Source: Alcanivorax borkumensis SK2 | GTDB taxonomy: Bacteria; Pseudomonadota; Gammaproteobacteria; Pseudomonadales; Alcanivoracaceae | Direction of reading: 5' to 3' | DNA length: 64,000 nt | Assembly: GCF_000009365.1 (NCBI RefSeq) | Contig: NC_008260.1 | Location: 1,337,501 to 1,401,500, forward strand | Shown here: one piece after another, positions 34,905 through 45,235 of the stretch | Position numbering within the stretch: the stretch's first letter is position 1 | Layout: each line of letters begins with the position of its first letter | Position numbers and translations under genes: made by a program | Notes under the pieces: generated by a model | The model's database searches: none | Seen by the model: only the letters and a program-made list of their open reading frames with translations | What the model was told of the DNA's origin: nothing

Positions 34905-35750
34905 TTAGCCGAAGGCTTTCTCACCGGATTGCAGGGTCTGGAAAATCAGTGTGTTGATGGTCATGGGTCCAACACCTCCGGGGACGGGGGTGTAGGCGGC
35001 TACGCGATCAACCAGTGGTGCCAGCTCGATGTCTCCGCACCGTTCCGGGTGGAAGCCGGCGTCCACGACTACGGCTCCATCTTTTATCCAGTCTGCTTTG
35101 ATGAATTCTGGCTTACCTACTGCGCCCACCACGATGTCCGCTTGCTTGACCAGCTCGGGCAGGTTTTGAGTACGACTGTGGCAAATAGTGACGGTGGCAT
35201 TAGCTTCTAGCATCATCATGGCCATGGGCTTGCCCAAAATGGCACTGCGCCCCACAACCACCGCATGTTTACCTTCCAGTTCGACTTGATAGTGCTCTAG
35301 TAAGCGCATGATACCCTTAGGCGTTGCACAGCCATAGGCTGCTTCTCCCATGCTCATGCGACCAAAGCCGAGGCAGGTCACGCCGTCTACATCCTTCTCT
35401 AGGCTGATAGCGTCGAAACAAGCGCGTTCATCAATTTGAGCCGGCACTGGATGTTGAAGCAGAATACCATGCACATCCTGGTTGTTATTCAGCTCATCAA
35501 TTTTGGCCAGTAACTGTGCGGTGGTGGTTTCTTCGCTCAGTTCGATGGCGACGGATTCCATTCCGACACGCTGACAGGCGTTGCCTTTCATCTTTACATA
35601 GGTAGCAGATGCCGGGTCGGCACCCACCAGAATGGTGGCAAGAATCGGCGTGTGGCCGTTGGCCTTAGCTTTCAGGACGTCGACACGCAGGCGCATCTCC
35701 TGTTCAAACTGTTGGGCCAAGGTTTTGCCATCAAGAATCTGGGCAGTCAT
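34905..35750 (-). CDS. folD: Methylene-THF dehydrogenase/cyclohydrolase FolD
   Basis: A bifunctional one-carbon enzyme of 281 aa converting 5,10-methylene-THF to 10-formyl-THF with NADP. Motifs: the catalytic Lys in [16 protein letters not shown], the GILLQHPVP segment, the NADP loop [12 protein letters not shown] and the C-terminal [13 protein letters not shown] 35750 gives the family N-terminus ([13 protein letters not shown]). In Pseudomonas cysS lies between glnS and folD; here it is absent. Confidence 0.95.
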   Translation of the reverse strand: MTAQILDGKTLAQQFEQEMRLRVDVLKAKANGHTPILATILVGADPASATYVKMKGNACQRVGMESVAIELSEETTTAQLLAKIDELNNNQDVHGILLQHPVPAQIDERACFDAISLEKDVDGVTCLGFGRMSMGEAAYGCATPKGIMRLLEHYQVELEGKHAVVVGRSAILGKPMAMMMLEANATVTICHSRTQNLPELVKQADIVVGAVGKPEFIKADWIKDGAVVVDAGFHPERCGDIELAPLVDRVAAYTPVPGGVGPMTINTLIFQTLQSGEKAFG

Positions 35751-35918
35751 GTGGGCGGTCTCTCTGAAATTGACAACAGTGGGGGGCTTAGTAAGGTTGC
35801 GACTATTATCGCAGCCTACTGGGGGTAGCCGTGGACGGCGCGATTCTCGCATGTGGAGGCCTTGCGCGCAAAAGTTGTCTAAAATCTGAGCGTTAGAGAT
35901 TTTTTGTATCAAATACCG

Positions 35919-35947
35919 TTGACGCTCATGGGGGTGCCGAGTATTAT
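35919..35947 (+). promoter_or_regulatory. Promoter of tRNA Pro-Arg-His operon
   Basis: TTGACG (35919), 17-base spacer, TATTAT (35942), followed by a GC-rich discriminator GCGCGCC, the type seen at stringently controlled stable-RNA promoters. Confidence 0.8.
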
Positions 35948-35992
35948 GCGCGCCTCGCTTTCGAGCTTAGTCACTGACGCAGCTTTAAGAGA

Positions 35993-36069
35993 CGGGGTGT
36001 AGCGCAGCCTGGTAGCGCGCCTGCTTTGGGAGCAGGATGTCGGGGGTTCGAATCCCTCCACCCCGACCA
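35993..36069 (+). tRNA. tRNA-Pro (TGG)
   Basis: 77-base cloverleaf beginning CGGGGTG and ending CACCCCGACCA. The anticodon loop CTTTGGGA gives TGG, and the T arm is GGGGGTTCGAATCCCTC. CCA is encoded. Confidence 0.97.
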
Positions 36070-36093
36070 GTTGGCTTGATGGCGAACCTGCAA

Positions 36094-36170
<77 letters not shown>

Positions 36171-36199
36171 GGCAGGTAGAAGAAAGCAAACAGTTTTAT

Positions 36200-36276
36200 G
36201 GTGATTGTAGCTCAGTTGGTAGAGCTCCGGATTGTGATTCCGGCGGTCGTGGGTTCGAGCCCCATCAGTCACCCCA
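36200..36276 (+). tRNA. tRNA-His (GTG)
   Basis: Includes the extra 5' G (36200) opposite discriminator C. Acceptor GTGATTG/CAGTCAC with a G-T pair, anticodon GTG in GGATTGTGATTCC, encoded CCA. Confidence 0.97.
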
Positions 36277-36279
36277 TAT

Positions 36280-36315
36280 AAAAAGCCTCCGGGATCGATC
36301 CCTGGAGGCTTTTTC
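36280..36315 (+). terminator. Terminator of tRNA operon
   Basis: AAAAAGCCTCC-GGGATCGATCCC-TGGAGGCTTTTT: long nested hairpin with T5. Confidence 0.92.
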
Positions 36316-36373
36316 GTATGGGCTTCAGTTGTTGCGCTACAGGCAGACTGTAGGCAGAGAAGCTCCCTTGAAC

Positions 36374-36379
36374 TATAAT
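36374..36379 (+). promoter_or_regulatory. Candidate -10 box of tig
   Basis: Consensus TATAAT 77 bases before the tig start. The -35 at the right distance (TAGGCA) is poor. Confidence 0.4.
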
Positions 36380-36455
36380 CTTCGCCCTTCATTAGGCCGT
36401 CTTCGCGTTATTTCGGCGGCGGGCAGAGATATAAGTCTTTTTTAAAGAGGATGTT

Positions 36456-37769
36456 ATGCAGGTTTCTGTTGAAACGACTTCAGGTCTTGAGCGCCGTGTG
36501 ACGGTGGGTGTACCCGCAGAAAAAGTGGACGTGGCAGTAGAAGGCAAGCTGCAGGAAGCCCAGAAAACAATCCGTCTGGACGGCTTCCGTCCAGGTAAAG
36601 TGCCCATGCGTGAAGTAAAGCGTCGCTTTGGCGGGGCTGTGCGTAACGAAGTGCTGGCTGACGTCATGCGCGAAGCTTTCATTGAAGCAGTTGAGCAGGA
36701 AAAACTGCAGCCAGCAGGCATGCCGGGCTTTGAGGCTACCACTAACGAAGCGGGCAAGGATCTGGAATTTGTTGCCACCTTCGAGGTTTATCCGCAAGTC
36801 GAGCTGGCAGCGTTCGATAGCATTGAGGTTGAGAAGCCCCAGTCTGAAGTTACCGATGCTGATGTGGATACTATGATCGAAACGCTGCGTCAGCAGCGCG
36901 CTGAGTTTGCTGATGTAGATCGCGCCAGTGAGATCGGCGACCGCGTTAATATTGATTTTAAAGGCCTGAAGGACGGCGAAGCCTTTGAGGGTGGCACCGC
37001 TGAAGGCCAGAACCTTGAGCTGGGCTCTGGCCAGATGATTCCGGGTTTCGAGGATGGCATCGTCGGTATGAAAGCCGGTGAAGAAAAAGACATCGATGTG
37101 ACCTTCCCGGAAGATTACCAGTCCGAAGACCTTAAAGGTCAGGCAGTTGTGTTCCATATCAAGGTCAACAAAGTAGAAGGTAAGGCTTTGCCGGAAGTGG
37201 ACGCTGAGTTCATGAAAGGATTTGGCGTTGACGACGGCGACGAAACCAAGTTTAAGGCTGAAGTGCGCAAAAATATGGAGCGTGAGCTCAAAAACGCTAT
37301 CACTAGCAAGGTGAAAGAGCAGGCAATGGACGGGTTGGTCAACTTGCACGAGTTTGACCTGCCGGGTGCTCTGGTAACCCAGGAAATTCAGCGCATGCGT
37401 CAACAGATGATGCAGCAGTTCGGTGGTGGTCAGCAGTTCGACCCCTCCATCCTGCCGGATGATCTATTTAAAGAGCAAGCTGAGCGCTCCGTGCGTTTGG
37501 GGCTGGTTGTTCGTGCCATTCTCGACAAAAACGAAATCAAGGCCGATGCCGATAAGGTAAAAGCTCGGGTTGAAGAAATTTCCGAGCAGTACGAAAAGCC
37601 TGAAGAAGTGGTGAGCTGGGTATACAGCAATCCTCAGCAGTTGCAGCAGATTGAAGGCGCTATTCTTGAAGAGCAGGTTGTTGATCTTGTGCTGGAAAGC
37701 GCAAAGGTTGAAGAGAAAACCATGCCCTACCAGGATGCAGTGAAGCCCCGCGAGCAAGCGGATGGCTAA
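36456..37769 (+). CDS. tig: Trigger factor
   Basis: A ribosome-bound chaperone and prolyl isomerase of 437 aa (E. coli 432). The N-domain has the ribosome-docking loop GFRPGKVP (about 46-53). The FKBP-type PPIase domain spans about 160-245 (GDRVNIDFKG; MIPGFEDGIVGM). The C-terminal chaperone arms follow, with a Gln/Met-rich stretch (MRQQMMQQFGGGQQ). GAGG lies 6 bases before the ATG. It heads the tig-clpP-clpX-lon block. Confidence 0.97.
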   Translation: MQVSVETTSGLERRVTVGVPAEKVDVAVEGKLQEAQKTIRLDGFRPGKVPMREVKRRFGGAVRNEVLADVMREAFIEAVEQEKLQPAGMPGFEATTNEAGKDLEFVATFEVYPQVELAAFDSIEVEKPQSEVTDADVDTMIETLRQQRAEFADVDRASEIGDRVNIDFKGLKDGEAFEGGTAEGQNLELGSGQMIPGFEDGIVGMKAGEEKDIDVTFPEDYQSEDLKGQAVVFHIKVNKVEGKALPEVDAEFMKGFGVDDGDETKFKAEVRKNMERELKNAITSKVKEQAMDGLVNLHEFDLPGALVTQEIQRMRQQMMQQFGGGQQFDPSILPDDLFKEQAERSVRLGLVVRAILDKNEIKADADKVKARVEEISEQYEKPEEVVSWVYSNPQQLQQIEGAILEEQVVDLVLESAKVEEKTMPYQDAVKPREQADG

Positions 37770-37794
37770 CGGAAGCTCCTCTGTTGGACCTTCG

Positions 37795-37819
37795 AAACGG
37801 GGCCTTTGGGCCTCGTTTT
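37795..37819 (+). terminator. Terminator after tig
   Basis: AAACGGGGCC-TTTG-GGCCTCGTTT with one mismatch and TTTTG. It probably only partly separates tig from clpP. Confidence 0.6.
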
Positions 37820-37856
37820 GCGTTATTTATGCACAATTTGCGCAAGAATTGCGCAC

Positions 37857-37886
37857 TTGAACCTTTCTCCTGCCCGCTTTTATAGA
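37857..37886 (+). promoter_or_regulatory. Promoter of clpP
   Basis: TTGAAC (37857), 18-base spacer, TATAGA (37881). The overlapping CTTGAA and CCCGCTTT (11 bases apart) could be a weak sigma-32 promoter as well. Confidence 0.5.
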
Positions 37887-38056
37887 CGCCCCCTTTGGTA
37901 CCGTCATAAGATGTTTGGACACCTACTTGCGGTGGCTGCCTTGCATTATGGCCTTTAACCCCCCAAGACAGCCCAAGTACATGCCGGTTGTTGACCGCCG
38001 ACATCAATAAACAGTTGAGAGTGTCCACGGACAATCAACGAGAAGGATAGCGCTAC

Positions 38057-38713
38057 ATGATCGACTTCAGCCGTATTAACTCGCTTACCCCGGAAATGAG
38101 TCAGCTCATCAAAGATCCGACTAACCTGGGTTTGGTACCGGTGGTGATCGAGCAGACTGCCCGTGGAGAGCGTTCTTTTGATATTTACTCCCGCCTTTTA
38201 AAGGAGCGAGTGATCTTCATGATCGGTCAGGTGGAAGACCATATGGCCAACCTGATTGTGGCGCAGATGCTATTTCTAGAATCTGAGAACCCGGACAAAG
38301 ATATCCATCTGTATATCAATAGCCCAGGGGGTTCGGTAACAGCAGGGATGTCCATCTACGACACCATGCAGTTCATCAAGCCGGATGTATCCACTATGTG
38401 TATTGGCCAGGCGGCCAGCATGGGCGCTTTTCTGCTTACCGCGGGTGCTGCTGGCAAGCGTTTTGCGCTACCCAATGCCCGGGTGATGATTCATCAACCA
38501 CTGGGTGGTTTTCAGGGTCAGGCGTCAGATATCGAGATCCACGCCAAGGAAATCCTAAAAATCAAAGGCCAATTAAACAGTTTGCTGGCGCATCACACCG
38601 GCCAGCCAATTGAACAGCTGGAAAAAGATACTGACCGCGATAACTTTATGAGTGCCGACGAAGCAAAAGAATACGGCATCATTGACGCGGTATTGAGCCA
38701 GCGCCCTGTTTAA
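38057..38713 (+). CDS. clpP: ClpP protease subunit
   Basis: A serine protease of 218 aa forming the 14-mer that degrades substrates unfolded by ClpX. The catalytic triad is Ser121 (GQAASMGA), His146 (MIHQPLGG) and Asp195 (DTDRDNFM). [13 protein letters not shown] is the oxyanion region. Residues 1-24 include the propeptide. AGAAGGA is placed before the ATG. The 116 bases to clpX suggest a shared transcript. Confidence 0.98.
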   Translation: MIDFSRINSLTPEMSQLIKDPTNLGLVPVVIEQTARGERSFDIYSRLLKERVIFMIGQVEDHMANLIVAQMLFLESENPDKDIHLYINSPGGSVTAGMSIYDTMQFIKPDVSTMCIGQAASMGAFLLTAGAAGKRFALPNARVMIHQPLGGFQGQASDIEIHAKEILKIKGQLNSLLAHHTGQPIEQLEKDTDRDNFMSADEAKEYGIIDAVLSQRPV

Positions 38714-38829
38714 TAGGCTTGTTGGTACAAGAACAGTTCTAACGGTGCGGTATAGCAGCTCGGTGGGCTTGAAAAACAGCGGGCGACACGGCATCTTCAA
38801 AGCAAATACACAGGTTTAGAGGCAATTCG

Positions 38830-40110
38830 ATGACCGATTCCACTGGCAAGGGCGACGACGGCAAGTTGCTGTATTGCTCATTCTGCGGCAAAAGCCAGCA
38901 TGAGGTACGCAAGCTAATTGCGGGGCCCTCGGTCTTTATTTGCGATGAATGCGTGGATCTGTGTAACGACATTATCCGCGAGGAAGTGCAGGAAGACACC
39001 AGCGAGACTGATGGCGAACGCCTGCCTAAGCCCAATGAAATTAAAGATACCCTCGACGAGTACGTGATTGGCCAAGAAAGGGCCAAGAAGGTGTTGGCCG
39101 TGGCGGTTTACAACCACTACAAGCGCCTGCGCAGTGGTGGCAAAGGCCGTGATGAAGTTGAGTTGGGTAAGAGTAATATTTTGCTTATTGGTCCTACCGG
39201 TAGTGGTAAGACCCTGTTGGCAGAAACGTTGGCCCGCATGTTGAACGTGCCCTTTACCATTGCTGATGCCACCACCCTTACCGAAGCCGGTTATGTCGGT
39301 GAGGACGTGGAAAATATTATTCAAAAATTGCTACAGAAATGTGATTACGATGTGGACAAGGCTCAGCGCGGCATCGTTTATATCGATGAAATCGATAAGA
39401 TTTCTCGCAAATCGGACAATCCCTCTATTACCCGTGATGTGAGTGGGGAGGGTGTTCAGCAAGCGCTGTTGAAGTTAATTGAAGGCACTGTAGCCTCAGT
39501 GCCACCTCAGGGTGGGCGCAAACATCCTCAGCAAGAGTTTCTGCAAGTAGACACCTCGAACATGCTATTTATCTGTGGCGGAGCCTTCGCGGGCCTGGAC
39601 AAGGTGATCCGCGAGCGCTCTGAAAAGGGGGGGATTGGTTTCTCCGCTGAGGTGAAGAGCAAAGATAATACGCGCAATCTGGGTGAGCTATTGGTCGATG
39701 TTGAACCAGAGGATCTGGTCAAGTACGGCCTGATTCCAGAGTTTATTGGTCGCCTACCCGTTATCGCTACTCTGGAAGAGCTTAGCGAGGATGCACTAAT
39801 TCAGATCCTCACAGAGCCGCGCAATGCATTGACCAAGCAGTATGCTCGCCTGTTCGAGATGGAAGGGGTGGAGCTGGACTTTCGCGAAGATGCATTAAAA
39901 GCGATTGCCAACAAGGCGATGGTGCGCAAAACGGGTGCCAGGGGCTTGCGTTCAATTCTGGAAAGCGTGCTGCTTGATACCATGTATCAGGTGCCATCCA
40001 TGGAGAGCGTTGCCAAGGTAGTTATTGATAGCCCTACTATCAAAGGCGAATCTGAGCCCTTGTTGATTTACGAAAACAACGAGCAGTCTTCCAAGGTCGC
40101 GCCGGATTGA
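38830..40110 (+). CDS. clpX: ClpX unfoldase
   Basis: An AAA+ ATPase of 426 aa that unfolds and feeds substrates to ClpP. The zinc domain has Cys16, Cys19, Cys38 and Cys41. Walker A is GPTGSGKT at 121-128, Walker B is VYIDEIDKI, and the pore loop GYVGED and the ClpP-docking IGF loop ([10 protein letters not shown]) are present. Length and order match E. coli ClpX (424). Confidence 0.98.
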   Translation: MTDSTGKGDDGKLLYCSFCGKSQHEVRKLIAGPSVFICDECVDLCNDIIREEVQEDTSETDGERLPKPNEIKDTLDEYVIGQERAKKVLAVAVYNHYKRLRSGGKGRDEVELGKSNILLIGPTGSGKTLLAETLARMLNVPFTIADATTLTEAGYVGEDVENIIQKLLQKCDYDVDKAQRGIVYIDEIDKISRKSDNPSITRDVSGEGVQQALLKLIEGTVASVPPQGGRKHPQQEFLQVDTSNMLFICGGAFAGLDKVIRERSEKGGIGFSAEVKSKDNTRNLGELLVDVEPEDLVKYGLIPEFIGRLPVIATLEELSEDALIQILTEPRNALTKQYARLFEMEGVELDFREDALKAIANKAMVRKTGARGLRSILESVLLDTMYQVPSMESVAKVVIDSPTIKGESEPLLIYENNEQSSKVAPD

Positions 40111-40165
40111 GATCTGGACAGAGTCCGGATCCGTCCTTGTGCAACCTAAGTCATAGAGGCAATAC

Positions 40166-42562
40166 GTGCTGAAAGATATTCCGCTTTTACCGCTGCGTGA
40201 TGTAGTAGTGTACCCGCACATGGTTATTCCGCTGTTTGTTGGCAGGGAAAAATCCATTGCGGCTCTCGAAGCTGCGATGGCCGCCGATAAGCAGATTATG
40301 CTGGTAGCCCAGCGTAATGCTTCCGATGACGATCCATCTGTGGATGACGTTTACCGGGTGGGCACTATTTCCACCATTCTTCAGTTGCTTAAATTGCCCG
40401 ACGGGACGGTTAAGGTTTTGGTTGAAGGCGGTCAACGTGCGCATTTGGCCAAGGCCGAATTTGGCGACAATGGCGCAGTTGCGGATGTCCGCGAACTGGA
40501 AGAAGGATTGCCTGAAGAGAGCGAACAGGATGCGCTATCTCGTTCTTTGCAAGGTCAGTTTGAAGACTATGTGAAACTGTCAAAGAAAGTGGCTCCAGAG
40601 GTTACCGGCTCCGTTTCTTCTATTGATGAAGTTAGTCGCTTGGCCGATACCATTGCCGCCCATTTACAGCTCAAGCTTGAAGAAAAGCAAGATGTGTTGG
40701 AAATGGTAGACGTGCGAGAGCGCGTGGAGCATTTGATTGCGCTGATGGAATCAGACATCGATGTGCTGAAAGTAGAAAAGCGCATTCGTGGCCGCGTAAA
40801 GAAGCAGATGGAGAAAAGCCAGCGCGAGTACTATCTGAACGAACAGATGAAAGCCATCCAGAAAGAGTTAGGCGATCTGGAAGACGGTGGTAACGACCTA
40901 GACGATTTGGAAAAGAAAATTGACAGTGCGGGCATGCCTAAAGAAGCCCATGACAAGGCACTGGCTGAACTGAATAAACTTAAGATGATGTCACCCATGT
41001 CAGCGGAAGCCACGGTGGTACGCGGATACCTTGACTGGATGACGTCGGTGCCATGGAAAAAGCGCAGCCGAGTTCGTCACGATCTTAAATATGCGAAAGA
41101 GGTTTTGGACCGGGATCATTACGGTTTAGAAGATGTTAAAGACCGCGTGCTGGAATTTCTTGCAGTCCAAAGTCGGGTAGGCAAAGTGAAAGGGCCGGTG
41201 TTGTGTTTGGTCGGCCCGCCGGGTGTCGGCAAGACTTCGTTAGGACAATCCATTGCCAGTGCAACCAACCGAAAGTTTGTGCGCATGGCTCTGGGTGGCG
41301 TTCGAGATGAAGCTGAAATTCGTGGCCATCGCCGTACTTATATTGGCTCCCTACCTGGTAAGGTAATTCAGAAAATTTCTAAAGTGGGAGTGCGTAACCC
41401 GCTGTTTCTATTTGATGAAATAGACAAGATGGGCATGGATAGTCGTGGCGATCCAGCATCTGCTTTGTTGGAAGTGCTCGATCCAGAGCAGAATGATACG
41501 TTCAGCGATCATTACTTGGAAGTGGATTACAATCTGTCTGAAACGTTGTTTATCTGTACTTCTAATTCCATGAATATTCCAGCGCCACTGCTGGATCGCA
41601 TGGAGGTGATTCGCCTTCCTGGTTACACAGAGGAAGAAAAGATCAATATTGCTTCGCAGTATCTGATTCCCAAGCAAATCAAAAACAACGGTTTGAAAAA
41701 AGGTGAGCTGCTTTTTGATGAAGCCGTGTTACGGTACATCGTGCGTCATTACAGCCGTGAAGCGGGTGTGCGTGGTCTCGAACGTGAGATCAGCAAGATC
41801 TGCCGCAAAGTAGTGAAGGAACATTTGCTAAGCGGCGAGGCCAAAACAGTCACCATGACCGAAGAGCTGCTTGAGCATTATCTTGGTGTGCGTAAGTTCA
41901 GTTTTGGTCGTGCTGAAGAGCAAGATCAGATCGGGCAGGTAACGGGACTGGCTTGGACATCCGTTGGTGGAGAGCTGCTCACTATTGAAAGCGTTTCTAC
42001 ACCGGGTAAAGGACGTGTGATTTCTACAGGCTCCCTTGGTGATGTGATGCAGGAATCTATTCAAGCTGCATGGACAGTGGTTAAAAGCCGCGCAAGCACC
42101 TTGGGTATTCGGCGCCGAGCCTTGGATCGTAACGATCTGCACATGCATGTCCCCGAAGGGGCAACGCCGAAAGACGGCCCCAGTGCGGGTGTGGGTATGT
42201 GCACGGCCATGGTGTCTGTGCTTACGGGCATTCCGGTACGTGCTGATGTGGCGATGACCGGTGAGATTACTCTGCGTGGGCAGGTGCTACCAATTGGTGG
42301 CCTCAAAGAGAAATTACTTGCTGCCCATCGTGGTGGAATTAAGACAGTATTGATTCCAGATGAGAATGAGCGGGACCTCAAAGAGATCCCCGATAATATC
42401 AAGGCGTCCTTGGATATTCGACCAGTAAAATGGATTGACCAGGTACTTGATGTGGCTCTAAGTCGTCAACCAAGCCCGCTTTCTGAAGCGGAATTGGAAG
42501 AAGATTTGGCGTTAGCAGATGAGAAAAACCAGGAAGGTAACAAGCGTCCTAGTACTCATTAA
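40166..42562 (+). CDS. lon: ATP-dependent Lon protease (canonical)
   Basis: A LonA protease of 798 aa in the conserved clpX-lon-hupB position. Walker A is GPPGVGKT at 350-357, Walker B FLFDEIDKM, and the catalytic dyad is Ser673 (KDGPSAG) and Lys716 (GGLKEKLL). Translation starts at GTG 40166 with AGAGG 6 bases before. It is about as long as the second Lon at 18408 but distinct throughout the N-domain and the C-terminus, which here ends in an acidic tail (EAELEEDLALADEKNQ). Confidence 0.97.
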   Translation: MLKDIPLLPLRDVVVYPHMVIPLFVGREKSIAALEAAMAADKQIMLVAQRNASDDDPSVDDVYRVGTISTILQLLKLPDGTVKVLVEGGQRAHLAKAEFGDNGAVADVRELEEGLPEESEQDALSRSLQGQFEDYVKLSKKVAPEVTGSVSSIDEVSRLADTIAAHLQLKLEEKQDVLEMVDVRERVEHLIALMESDIDVLKVEKRIRGRVKKQMEKSQREYYLNEQMKAIQKELGDLEDGGNDLDDLEKKIDSAGMPKEAHDKALAELNKLKMMSPMSAEATVVRGYLDWMTSVPWKKRSRVRHDLKYAKEVLDRDHYGLEDVKDRVLEFLAVQSRVGKVKGPVLCLVGPPGVGKTSLGQSIASATNRKFVRMALGGVRDEAEIRGHRRTYIGSLPGKVIQKISKVGVRNPLFLFDEIDKMGMDSRGDPASALLEVLDPEQNDTFSDHYLEVDYNLSETLFICTSNSMNIPAPLLDRMEVIRLPGYTEEEKINIASQYLIPKQIKNNGLKKGELLFDEAVLRYIVRHYSREAGVRGLEREISKICRKVVKEHLLSGEAKTVTMTEELLEHYLGVRKFSFGRAEEQDQIGQVTGLAWTSVGGELLTIESVSTPGKGRVISTGSLGDVMQESIQAAWTVVKSRASTLGIRRRALDRNDLHMHVPEGATPKDGPSAGVGMCTAMVSVLTGIPVRADVAMTGEITLRGQVLPIGGLKEKLLAAHRGGIKTVLIPDENERDLKEIPDNIKASLDIRPVKWIDQVLDVALSRQPSPLSEAELEEDLALADEKNQEGNKRPSTH

Positions 42563-42647
42563 TAGATCACTTTTGAACATTTTAAATAGTTGATCTGCAA
42601 GGTATTTTCAATACGTTTAACTTGGGTGAGATCGTACTTTTCCTTTC

Positions 42648-42676
42648 TTGACGCCCCTAGTACCCGTTGGTATAAA
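42648..42676 (+). promoter_or_regulatory. Sigma-70 promoter of hupB
   Basis: TTGACG (42648), 17 bases, TATAAA (42671): strong match, giving a leader of about 60 bases before hupB. tRNA-Asp may be read from it. Confidence 0.8.
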
Positions 42677-42745
42677 GGCGGCCTTGCATAAGGAGAGTGC
42701 ATCCGCCTCGACCATAAAACCGGAAAATAGAGAAAGGGGAACTTT

Positions 42746-43018
42746 GTGAATAAATCAGAGTTGATTGATGCGATTGCCGCTAGCGCGGATATTTCCAAAG
42801 CCGACGCTGGTCGCGCTCTGGATTCTACTTTGGAAGCGGTAACTGGTGCCCTGAAAAATGGTGACAGCGTTTCTCTAGTAGGTTTTGGTACTTTTGCTGT
42901 TAAGCGTCGTGAAGCTCGCGATGGTCGTAACCCGCAAACAGGTCAGACTATCAAAATAGCTGCTGCCAACGTGCCGGGCTTCAAAGCGGGTAAAGCGCTG
43001 AAAGATGCGGTGAACTAA
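42746..43018 (+). CDS. hupB: DNA-binding protein HU-beta
   Basis: A 90-aa nucleoid protein. It starts at GTG 42746 ([17 protein letters not shown]) after AAAGGGGA. The HU signature [20 protein letters not shown] covers the DNA-binding beta arm with the intercalating Pro. It bends and compacts DNA. Its place after lon is the conserved gammaproteobacterial order. Confidence 0.97.
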   Translation: MNKSELIDAIAASADISKADAGRALDSTLEAVTGALKNGDSVSLVGFGTFAVKRREARDGRNPQTGQTIKIAAANVPGFKAGKALKDAVN

Positions 43019-43028
43019 ACTGTTTGCA

Positions 43029-43105
43029 GGAGCGGTAGTTCAGCTGGTTAGAATACCGGCCTGTCACGCCGGGGGTCGCGGGTTCGAGTCCCGTCCGCTC
43101 CGCCA
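43029..43105 (+). tRNA. tRNA-Asp (GTC)
   Basis: 77-base cloverleaf: acceptor GGAGCGG/CCGCTCC, anticodon loop CTGTCAC (GTC), T arm GCGGGTTCGAGTCCCGT, encoded CCA. It lies 10 bases after hupB. Confidence 0.97.
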
Positions 43106-43112
43106 GTTTGAG

Positions 43113-43142
43113 AAAGCGTACTCGTAGCGAGTACGCTTTTTT
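43113..43142 (+). terminator. Terminator after tRNA-Asp
   Basis: AAAGCGTACTCG-TAG-CGAGTACGCTTTTTT: perfect 12-bp stem with T6. Confidence 0.93.
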
Positions 43143-43222
43143 GCATTATAAGGGAACCCGCAGCAACTTGTCGGTTCTGAATAACAAGGTCCAATTACAG
43201 AATATCCTTACGGAGTAATTTC

Positions 43223-45154
43223 ATGCAGGAGTTCAGACGGTTTGTCCGCGGTCCCGTGGGCAAGGTCCTGCTTGCCGCTATCATTCTTCCTTTCGTGATT
43301 TCCGGCTTTTATGGCTATTTTGTCGGAGGAAGTACTGGCGATGTGGTAGCTGAAGTTGAAGGTAGTAAGATCACTCGTGGCGTAGTCAATCAACGGGTTG
43401 AGCGGGTTCGTAACATGCTTCGCGAGCAGAGCCCGAACATGAACCCCGCCTTGCTAGATTCCTTTGTGCGTCCGGAAATGGTGTTGGATGGAATTGTTAA
43501 CGAGCAATTGATCCTTTCAGCGGCTGAGCAATCAAATATGGTGTTCAGTGAAAAACAGGTTGCCGCCGATATTTACAAAGTGCCGTTATTTCAAGTAGAC
43601 GGAAAGTTTTCTGAACAACGATTTGAACGTGAGCTGCGCGCCCGTGGCATGAATCCACAAACCTATGTTCAAGGCCTACGTCAGGACATGCTTAAAGAGC
43701 AGTTCCGTGCCGGTTTTATGCAGACGGATTTTTCGCTGCCCTTAGAATTGAACGAGCAGCGTCGTTTGGGTGAACAGTCACGGGACATTCGCTATGTACA
43801 ATTGGATATCGATTCTCTGCGCAAGCAATTCACCGTATCGGATGAAGACGTCAAAGCGTTTTACGACGACAATCAGGGTGAGTTCATGCGTCCTGAAGAA
43901 TTCAAGGTTTCCTACGTTGAATTGTCCGCTGATAAGTACACAGATCAGGTCAGCGTGACTGACGAAGAGGTGGAGGCGGAATACGACGTTCGCAAATCCA
44001 TTATGGAAGAAGCGGGCGCCGGTGACGCACGGCGTCATGTGTCGCATATCCTCATCGAATTGAATGATGATCGTGATCTTGATCAGGCAAAGGCCCGTGC
44101 CCGTGAAGCGGCTAAAGCCATTGCAGATGGTGCTTCTTTTGCGGACGTCGCTGCCCAATATTCCGATGATTTAGGCAGTGCCCAATCCGGTGGTGAGCTG
44201 GGCGTGGTATCTAAAGGAGCCTTGCCTGAAGAAATGGAAACAGCGATTGCAGAGTTGTCGCCTGGAACCGTTTCTGCTCCGGTGGTTACTGATGCAGGTG
44301 TGCACCTTATATTCGTAACGCAAGAAGACACTGCGACAGCGTTGCCGTCATTAGCCGATCTGTCTGATCAGATCCGTGCTGATTTGACTAAAGCCCGAGC
44401 AGAATCGTTGCTGAACGAGGATGTGTCGAAGCTTGAAGAGCTTCTTTATGAGCATCCAGACCTACAGAGTCCAGCTGAGCAAGTAGGTGTTTCCGTGGTG
44501 ACGACTGATTGGATTGATCTTGCTGCTGCAAATGCACCGTTATCGTTGCCGCAAGTGCAACAGGCTCTTAATTCAGAGCAGGTTCGTCAGCAAGGCCATA
44601 ACAGTGATTTAATTGAAGTGGATTCCACGCATTATATCGCTGTGCGTATTGCTGAAGATAAGCCTGCTGAGCCGATGCCCCTTGACGAGGTTTCTTTTGC
44701 CATTCGCGAGCGGTTGAAAGGTGAGCTAGCGATGGACAAAGTACAGCAACTGGCAAAAATGGCTGAGAAAACGATCGAGGAAGGTGGCAACCTGGAATCA
44801 GTGGCTACATTGTTTGATGTGGAAATCGCCGAACAGGAAGGCTTGCAACGTGGCGGCGCCGAACCCGCGATGGAAGTGGTAAATGGTGCCTTTAGTGCTC
44901 CTCGCGCTGCAGAAGGTGACGCTTCACCAGTCTCGATTACTCGTTTGGGCAATGGTTCAGTTGTTGCCTATCAGGTAACCAGTGTCGCAGACGGTAATGC
45001 TGAGCCGCTGAGTGCTGCCCAACAGCAGGCAGCTCTTATAGAGCTTGGCAACGTCGAAGGCCAACGAAACTTCCGTCAGGTGGTTGCTTTACTCCGTGAT
45101 GAAGGTGATGTGGAACTGTATCCGTCTCGATTGAGTGCCAATCAGGGCGAATAA
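43223..45154 (+). CDS. ppiD: Periplasmic folding chaperone PpiD
   Basis: An inner-membrane-anchored chaperone of 643 aa acting near the Sec translocon. One N-terminal helix (about 14-34), a SurA-like N domain (about 40-180), and a parvulin domain near 265-365 (RRHVSHILIEL; SGGELGVVSKGALPEEME), then a long C-terminal domain. E. coli PpiD has 623 aa and an inactive parvulin domain; activity here is not judged. GGAG is placed before the ATG. A strong bidirectional terminator follows. Confidence 0.95.
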   Translation: MQEFRRFVRGPVGKVLLAAIILPFVISGFYGYFVGGSTGDVVAEVEGSKITRGVVNQRVERVRNMLREQSPNMNPALLDSFVRPEMVLDGIVNEQLILSAAEQSNMVFSEKQVAADIYKVPLFQVDGKFSEQRFERELRARGMNPQTYVQGLRQDMLKEQFRAGFMQTDFSLPLELNEQRRLGEQSRDIRYVQLDIDSLRKQFTVSDEDVKAFYDDNQGEFMRPEEFKVSYVELSADKYTDQVSVTDEEVEAEYDVRKSIMEEAGAGDARRHVSHILIELNDDRDLDQAKARAREAAKAIADGASFADVAAQYSDDLGSAQSGGELGVVSKGALPEEMETAIAELSPGTVSAPVVTDAGVHLIFVTQEDTATALPSLADLSDQIRADLTKARAESLLNEDVSKLEELLYEHPDLQSPAEQVGVSVVTTDWIDLAAANAPLSLPQVQQALNSEQVRQQGHNSDLIEVDSTHYIAVRIAEDKPAEPMPLDEVSFAIRERLKGELAMDKVQQLAKMAEKTIEEGGNLESVATLFDVEIAEQEGLQRGGAEPAMEVVNGAFSAPRAAEGDASPVSITRLGNGSVVAYQVTSVADGNAEPLSAAQQQAALIELGNVEGQRNFRQVVALLRDEGDVELYPSRLSANQGE

Positions 45155-45170
45155 TACTCTGAAAGTTCCG

Positions 45171-45211
45171 CCCACAAAAAAGCCCACCTAAGCGGTGGGC
45201 TTTTTTGTGGG
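45171..45211. terminator. Bidirectional terminator ppiD/fabI
   Basis: CCCACAAAAAAGCCCACC at 45171 is exactly inverted at 45194: an 18-bp stem with A6/T6 tracts serving both convergent genes. Confidence 0.94.
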
Positions 45212-45235
45212 CGTTAATAAGTAAGAAAGACGTTC

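Noticed and set aside
36480..37403. 307-aa open frame antisense to tig
   Set aside because: It follows the codon bias of trigger factor on the other strand, has no ribosome site and shows no domain; tig is certain.
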